Positions 58,998-64,000 of a DNA stretch of 64,000 nt are shown in pieces. A program made the position numbers and the translations under genes. Each line of letters starts with the position of its first letter. Position 1 is the stretch's first letter. The notes under the pieces are model-generated. The model was given only the letters and a program-made list of their open reading frames with translations, was not told where the DNA came from and searched no databases. The DNA lies in the NCBI GenBank assembly GCA_037179385.1, contig CM074179.1, positions 33,423,903 to 33,487,902 on the forward strand, in the 5' to 3' direction. This DNA is from Holothuria scabra (taxonomy: Eukaryota; Echinodermata; Holothuroidea; Aspidochirotida; Holothuriidae).

Positions 58998-59050
58998 TTG
59001 CTAGACGCGTTTCGACCACAAAGATAATTTTGGGGTCTCATCAGTAGCAA
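58998..59050 (-). ncRNA. Hammerhead ribozyme motif of Penelope-like element
   Basis: On the minus strand all conserved parts occur in order: TTGCTA (stem I, 5' strand), CTGATGA core, GACC...GGTC stem II extended by CAAA/TTTG around an ATTATC loop, GAAA core, a self-complementary CGCG (stem III), TC with cleavage expected after C, then TAGCAA, the perfect partner of TTGCTA. A self-complementary ACGCGT stem III with no loop is the minimal type reported in Penelope-like elements, which is thought to act as a dimer. It lies just downstream of the decayed Penelope RT on the same strand. Not annotated from any database; the pairing was checked by eye. Confidence 0.75.
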
Positions 59051-59099
59051 GATATAAAGTGGGCAGTAATTGCCGAAATTGTCACAAATCGTAAATCGG

Positions 59100-61137
59100 G
59101 TTATTCCGATAGTAAATCACTCATGAGTGTGATCAAATCAAGGTCCTCTTTATCGAAGTTGTGATGTGTAACTGTTTCTGAATTAAATTCCGCACGTATG
59201 AGGGAATCGCTTAGATTTTTGGCCCTTTTGTAGGCAATAAGCGGCGGGTTCGGAAACAATTTCTTAAGTGTCGGGTGTTCGGTAATTGAGTGCCAATGTT
59301 TGGTGAGGCACTTTTTTAAGTCCTTGGTTTTGATATGGGGTGAAAAACAGAACTTAAAATCCCAAAGTGGGAACGGATCTTTTGGTTTAGGTGTAAGGTG
59401 AAGGGATCTATTCTAGAAATTAATTTCAGAAAAAAGATCCGATATAAATTCCTCCGGGGAATTCCGCCGTATAAGATTCTCTTTAAATGAGGTGACTTTT
59501 TCGTTAAAGTCAAGGCGGTTATTACAGAGGCGTAAGTGTCGTAGGGTTTCACCTTTAATAAAGCCCTTGAAACAGCTTAATGGATGATTGAAGTCACGTG
59601 ATAAATATTGGACAGTTTCGCTAGGTTTTTAGTAAGTGCGGGTATCAAGGTTATTACATTCAGCGAAACGATTTCCTTTGAAAATATTGATATCAAGGTA
59701 ATTTATTTCTGAGTATGATGACTCCCAAGTGAATTTCAAGGTAATTTATTTCTGAAAATGATGACTCACAAGTGAATTTCAAGGTAATTTATTTCTGAGT
59801 ATGATGACTCACAAGTGAATTTCAAGGTAATTTATTTCTGAGTATGATGACTCCCAAGTGAATTTCAAGGTAATTTATTTCTGAGTATGATGACTCACAA
59901 GTGAATTTCAAGGTAATTTATTTCTGAGTATGATGACTCACAAGTGAATTTCAAGGTTGGGTGCAGGGTGTTGATGTGATCCACAAAGGTTTTCAGTTAA
60001 AGTTCAGAACCGTCAAAAAAGAGACGGATAACCTCTCTATACCTTAACCAACTAACGATATGTTTTTAGAGAGGTATTATGTCTTTCTCAAACAGATGAA
60101 ACGTGATATCGGCAATTTCGGGTGATGATTCTGGGCCCATTGCAACCCCTACTGTTTGTAGGTAGTAATTTGTATCGAATTTGAAACAATTTCGTTTAAT
60201 GATGAGCTTTACAATCTTTCGGATAGAAGCGGTCTATATTTTCGGTTTAGAATAAAGGTCGCCTTTGGATTTAGAATATGCCTCTGTACATGCGTTAATC
60301 GAGTCATCTTGAGGTATTTTGGTATACATTCCGACTACATCAAGTGTAACCAGTGGAATATGGTCGGGTAATTTTAGATTTTCAATTAGGGTGAGAATGT
60401 GATTGGTATCCTTCACATCGGTTGGTTGATGTTGCACTAGAGGAAAAAATCTAAAAATTCCGAAATTTGCTGGGTAGGTCCGCCACAGCCTGAGAAAATT
60501 GGTCTACCGATAAAAGTGGTTACCTCGGGCGGCTTTTTATGGGCCTTTGGTAGTAGGTAGAATAAGGGTGTTCGGATAGTATGGTTACTAGGGTTGAGGT
60601 AATCGAAAATGTCTTCGGTAACTTCTTCGCTACGGAAGAGGTCGGAGACGAGAGTTTTGACCATAGAAATGGTTTCCATGGTGATGTCAGATGTAAGTTT
60701 TTGGTACTGTGGGCCTGATAATTGCCTGAGTGCTTCATTTTTATAGTCACTCTTGTTGATAATTGCGATGCCTCTGCCTTTGTCAATTTTTTTTTATGAC
60801 AATTGTTTTGTCATTACGTAGTGACCGTATAGCAGAGCGCTCGAGTCGGGATATGTTTGATTCCGCGGGGTGGATCGGAATTTTAGCAAGTAAGACCTTT
60901 GTGTTATAGAGGTAGTCCTCTAATGCGGGGCATAGGGTAACTCTCGGTTGTCAGGTAGATGGTAGACGGAACTTATGGTATGGTTTGGAGGATTTATCAT
61001 GCATGAAATATTTTATTCTCATGGTGCGAGTAAGCTGATTGATAGCTTTTAGTAGAGAATAACGTTTCGGGGTTGGGGGTGTTGGTATAAATCCCAGACC
61101 TTTTCCCAGTAGTAAAATATCTCTGTCCGACAGGGTG
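59100..61137 (-). pseudogene. Penelope-like retroelement, decayed reverse transcriptase
   Basis: Minus-strand fragments read in order as a Penelope-like protein: LLGKGLGFIPTPP (61110 region), a KIPIHPAES block near 60880, FYLLPKAHKKP, GRPIFSGCGGPTQQISEFLD, then PLVTLDVVGMYTKIPQDD with the first catalytic Asp. Frameshifts occur near 60790 (T run) and 60440. The expected Y-x-DD motif reads RYREVI at about 60030, so both active-site Asp are gone. It continues past a 43-bp repeat array to HPTLKKLFPNPPLIAYKRAKN near 59250. No GIY-YIG endonuclease was recognised after this. The element sits in the intron of gene 2 on the same strand; its 5' end is cut by the I-like LINE end at 61138. Confidence 0.82.
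59697..59954. repeat. Six exact-length 43-bp tandem repeats
   Basis: Units start at 59697, 59740, 59783, 59826, 59869 and 59912 with 'ggtaatttatttctga' and differ at one to three positions. They lie inside the Penelope-like coding region. A 43-bp period is not a multiple of three, so the expansion destroys the frame. Confidence 0.9.
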
Positions 61138-61355
61138 TTCATTCTTGGCTTTCCCAAGGAAGGTAAACTTTATAGAAATTTCTGACATGACTCCCGCCCT
61201 GCATTCATTTTAGTTGAAATTGATCCCCGTTTTACCTTTTTACTGCCTTTTTTCTCTTTTAGGTTGTTTGTAACTTAGTCTAACATGGTGACACTATATA
61301 ACACATTCGTGTTGGTGTGTCGTTAAGCCCCATCTAACTAACTAACTAACTAACA
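61138..61355 (+). mobile_element. I-like LINE 3' end with (CTAA)n tail
   Basis: Matches 40872-41103 ('attcttggctttc', 'ctttatagaaatttctgaca', 'ggtgacactatataacacat', 'gtgttggtgtgtcgttaa') and ends in four CTAA units. Confidence 0.75.
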
Positions 61356-61398
61356 ACCCTAACCCTAACCCATCGATCACACTCACCCTATGCCTATA

Positions 61399-61704
61399 CC
61401 CAGCCAACATGCCCAGCTGGGCCCCAACTGGGTTTCAACTGGGCTACTTGCTGGGCCCCAGCTGGGGCCCATCCGTGTTTGTCAGGTGTTCCCACGTGGA
61501 GCCCAACTGGGCTAGCCTTTCCCAGGTGAAGCCCAGCTAGGCTTCAGTTATTGAAGCGGGGCACAGCTGGGCCTCAGCTGGGAAACGCTAGCCCAGTTGG
61601 GCCCCACGTGGGAACACCTGACAAACACGGATGGGCCCCAGCTGGGGCCCAGCAAGTAACCCAGCTGAAACCCAGTTGGGACCCAGCTGGGCATGTTGGC
61701 TGGG
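61399..61704. mobile_element. Fold-back MITE with TA target site, 306 bp
   Basis: Almost the whole element is one palindrome: the left arm starting CCCAGCCAACATGCCCAG is the reverse complement of the right arm ending CATGTTGGCTGGG, with a short centre near 61540-61555. It is flanked by TA on both sides. Copy 1 has the uninterrupted site 'cctatgcctatatgcctaat' at 48546-48565 with a single TA at the insertion point, which proves the insertion and the TA duplication. Confidence 0.88.
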
Positions 61705-61942
61705 TATGCCTAACACTTAAATAATTAGCGAAGTTGATTTACAATATTGGTTACCCTGTTATTGTGTCACCATCAGTCACGTTCGCGTTGACTGTTATGG
61801 TTTTATACATATTTTATTCGCCAGAAGCTAACGAACGAAGAAATTAAAGGGGATTTTAGAGGGGAGTGATTTCTCTGAAGGCCTTCTCCCCTTGCCGGAT
61901 GGGTCAGCAAACATTTGGGTTTACACAAGTTGTTATGCTCAC

Positions 61943-62144
61943 CTCTACTGCACTCGTCTGAGGATGTTCGACTCAGAATCTCGTTCATAATGGTATCTTT
62001 ACTGGTAGGAAAATATCCCGCAATAAATGAAACATGAGCTCTCAAGACATCTGGAAATTCCTTTCCTTCAATGGGTTCGATTTTAGTGACTACACAGACC
62101 ACAACCAAGGAGAAGAAAACGTGTACGAATTTGTCTATATCCAT
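61943..62144 (-). CDS. Exon 1 of secreted-protein gene 2 (signal peptide)
   Basis: 202 bases, identical in length and phase to 48740-48941. It encodes MDIDKFVHVFFSLVVVCVV as signal peptide, then KIEPIEGKEFPDVL and a mature N-terminus with a few changes (HVSFIAGYFP against HATFIGGNFP). It ends at 'gtagag' before a GTGAGC donor; the leftover G joins AT at 57779. The intron would be 4.16 kb and carries the Penelope-like element and the fold-back MITE. The open frame reading past the donor to 61803 is intronic read-through. Confidence 0.75.
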
Positions 62145-64000
62145 CTTGCTTCAGATACGGGGTAAAGTGATACTTACAAAATACACAAGCCTTTAAGTAT
62201 TACACCAATTTTATTCAGTGTCGAAATTATCAGTAGGCACAGGCATTTAGCCGGAGTTTACAGCACTACAATGTTAAGAAAAAGTGTTGAACTACTGGGA
62301 ACAGGTACGAAGACAGGCCTCTATCACAAAAGATACAATATATGGCGGATTGTTAAAAAATGCGGGTTTGCGTTTCTCTTTATGAATATTTTCTCTAGGA
62401 ACAAAGAAACAGCCAATTTCACAATATTTCAGTAAGAAACCGGTTTGATGCACATTATGGCTTTATACATTTTTATTACAGTTTCATTATTCCTTTGTGC
62501 TCCAGAAAATTGAGCTCGAGGATATCAATACTGATAGCCTAAGATTGATATCACTTGTTGGCCCAAGGTGCAGTAGCTTTCAGAAAAATAAAAATATACA
62601 AAGACTAATTTGAGTAGTACGACAATGAATTAAAAGATATTACCAATGCACCATTTCAAATTAGATAAATAATTTCTATTTTATATCTCAGCTCAGGTAT
62701 GCCCACTTTCTTATGAAGATGAATGGCAATATGACTGTTTAAATACATTTGCCATGCTCTGTAATACGTATTTTTGAAATTTTAGAGGTGGAATATACAT
62801 ACTTAAAATCGAAAAAAACTTTTTTTTTTATTTTTTTCCAGCTGTTTGGAAGATCCTTTGTGAAGACATAATGTCCTATTGTGTAGAAAATATTTAGCTT
62901 CCCAATGATAACGTCGGGGTCTTGGAAGGAGATAATGTCCCGAAAAGCTGGTGCTTTGGTCTTTACTTCAAGGATACTTTAAACGAGAATGCAAATTTGA
63001 AAATGTGCAGAGGTGCTTACATTATCAACGCGCAAAAGAGTTAACTGATTACATAATTTCGACTTAATACGCCTCCGGATATTTTAGTGAACAATGTGAA
63101 TGGGTTTGCATCTGCACGTGACAGAGCCTAAGAAAGTTTCGGAAGGGGCTAGGTATAAGTTGATCAGTTCGGGAGATAACCGCTTTCGGGAGAAAATGAG
63201 CACTACCCCGATTGGGGGAAAATTTGCCTGTCTCAATGGTATAAATATTTATGAGTACTTAGTGTCTATCTCTTCACAGTCTTCGAATTGTTTAATAAAT
63301 GTGTGTATATTCAATTGTGAGGTAATAGTTTAGACATAAAAAACGACATTACCATGGACCTTCAACTACGTATTCACAAACATACGTGTTAGCAAGACCC
63401 ATTTGCACATGCACCTTTTAGTGAAAAATGGTGTACAAAACTTGCGGCTGCGTGGAGTCTATAAATTTAGCCTAGGACAAAGTACGTAGCAAAATTGCTC
63501 GATTTCTCAAAATGGGCGTGGTGAACAACCAAACATGACGAAGTTTTTTTATTCCCGTATCAACAGAGTTTTTTAAAATGCCCGAATTTCTCTTTCCTAA
63601 GATCGATAAAAATTGCAAAGCTGTTTTGAACGTTATATCCGTTGAATATGCGCGGTAGAATCGCAATGCACCGTGGGAGATTTTTGAAAATGGCGTCACC
63701 CATGGCAAAATAATCCCTTGATCGGGTGAAAATTGTTGATGGGACATTGAAAATGCCTGGTATCAGAACTAGGAACGTTCTTACATTTGCTTAACATGAA
63801 TCACGCATTTATTATTTCTTTAGGAACCCCCATCCTTACAAACCTTTTCGTCCTGGACAGTGTCTCCGAAAACCGTTATTTCTGGTGCTGCCTCGGGTTG
63901 TTGCATCCATGTCGTATATATTCTTTCATGATCCCCTGCTGAGTCTCTAGGCTGTATTTTACTCTATGGCAAATAAATATATTGCAAAATTTCGGGATTT
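62145..64000. other. Upstream region of gene 2
   Basis: Homologous to 48945-50330 except for a private segment at about 63165-63738. The likely promoter side of gene 2. No confident core promoter element was identified. Confidence 0.45.
63165..63738. mobile_element. Private insertion of about 570 bp in copy 2
   Basis: Copy 1 reads directly from 'ggggctaggaataagttgat' to 'gggacattgaaaat' (about 50050-50080), whereas copy 2 has about 570 extra bases between the same flanks. GTTGAT occurs at both edges and may be a 6-bp duplication. No coding sequence or terminal inverted repeat was recognised, so the element type is unknown. Confidence 0.5.

Larger units (their letters stand above)
53288..64000. 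repeat. Segmental tandem duplication, copy 2 (runs past window end)
   Basis: Same-orientation homologue of 38578-50330, offset by about 13.4-14.9 kb depending on private insertions. Homology still continues at the last bases of the window ('gcaaataaatatattgcaaaat' against 50320-50340), so the right edge is not seen. Confidence 0.85.

Noticed and set aside
61354..61371. CCCTAA telomere-like repeats
   Set aside because: Only about three units directly after a (CTAA)n LINE tail; more likely variation of that tail than telomeric DNA.
61803..61942. C-terminal extension of the exon 1 frame in gene 2
   Set aside because: It runs past a consensus donor shared with copy 1, and the extension is not conserved in copy 1, so it is intron read-through.
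1..64000. CRISPR array, tRNA or rRNA genes
   Set aside because: No regularly spaced direct repeats of suitable size and no cloverleaf with A/B boxes were seen by eye; a dedicated scan would be decisive.

Overview
This is a repeat-rich, intron-bearing metazoan genomic window, most likely from a marine invertebrate deuterostome and probably an echinoderm. The grounds are frequent 'taggcctac/ttaggccta' words in unique DNA, eukaryotic splice sites, and a mix of Tx1-like, I-like, Penelope-like and Ty3/Gypsy retroelements with hAT-, TA- and TTAA-type MITEs. The species call is inference. No tRNA, rRNA, CRISPR or prokaryotic signal was seen.

Left part (1-15 kb): remnants of one Tx1-like LINE family. 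Element C (1306-3051, minus) keeps the 5'UTR, an intact ORF1 and the 3' end, lacks ORF2, and has its own 21-bp target-site duplication, so it looks like an ORF1-only non-autonomous element. Elements A (about 7418-9795) and B (about 9796-14826) lie head to tail on the plus strand. B is nearly full length, with intact ORF1 and one frameshift in ORF2. A hAT-type MITE with an 8-bp duplication lies at 5632-5919.

Middle part (15-38 kb): non-coding DNA with a degenerate repeat of about 0.57 kb. Then comes a decayed minus-strand gene (about 29.6 to 19.2 kb) whose first half resembles a ubiquitin-specific (C19-like) protease. It is split by LINE D, whose 1130-residue ORF2 is intact. Further right are a TIR element (30122-31010), a TTAA MITE (32886-33183), and a Ty3/Gypsy remnant with about 170-bp LTRs (34297-36920) into which a short LINE derivative inserted.

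Right part (38.4-64 kb): a tandem segmental duplication (about 38578-50330 and 53288 to beyond the window end). Each copy holds a minus-strand two-exon gene for an unrecognised secreted protein of about 315 residues; exon phases and splice sites agree in both. Because the copies align, younger insertions show against a paralogous empty site: an I-like LINE and a hAT MITE in copy 1, and a 1.4-kb TIR element with 65-bp repeats and a fold-back MITE in copy 2. Copy 2's intron also holds a decayed Penelope-like element followed by a complete-looking hammerhead ribozyme motif (58998-59050, minus).

The retroelement genes would act together only for their own transposition: ORF1 binds RNA, and ORF2 nicks target DNA and reverse transcribes. 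Most copies here are broken. The best host-gene candidates are the two secreted-protein paralogues.
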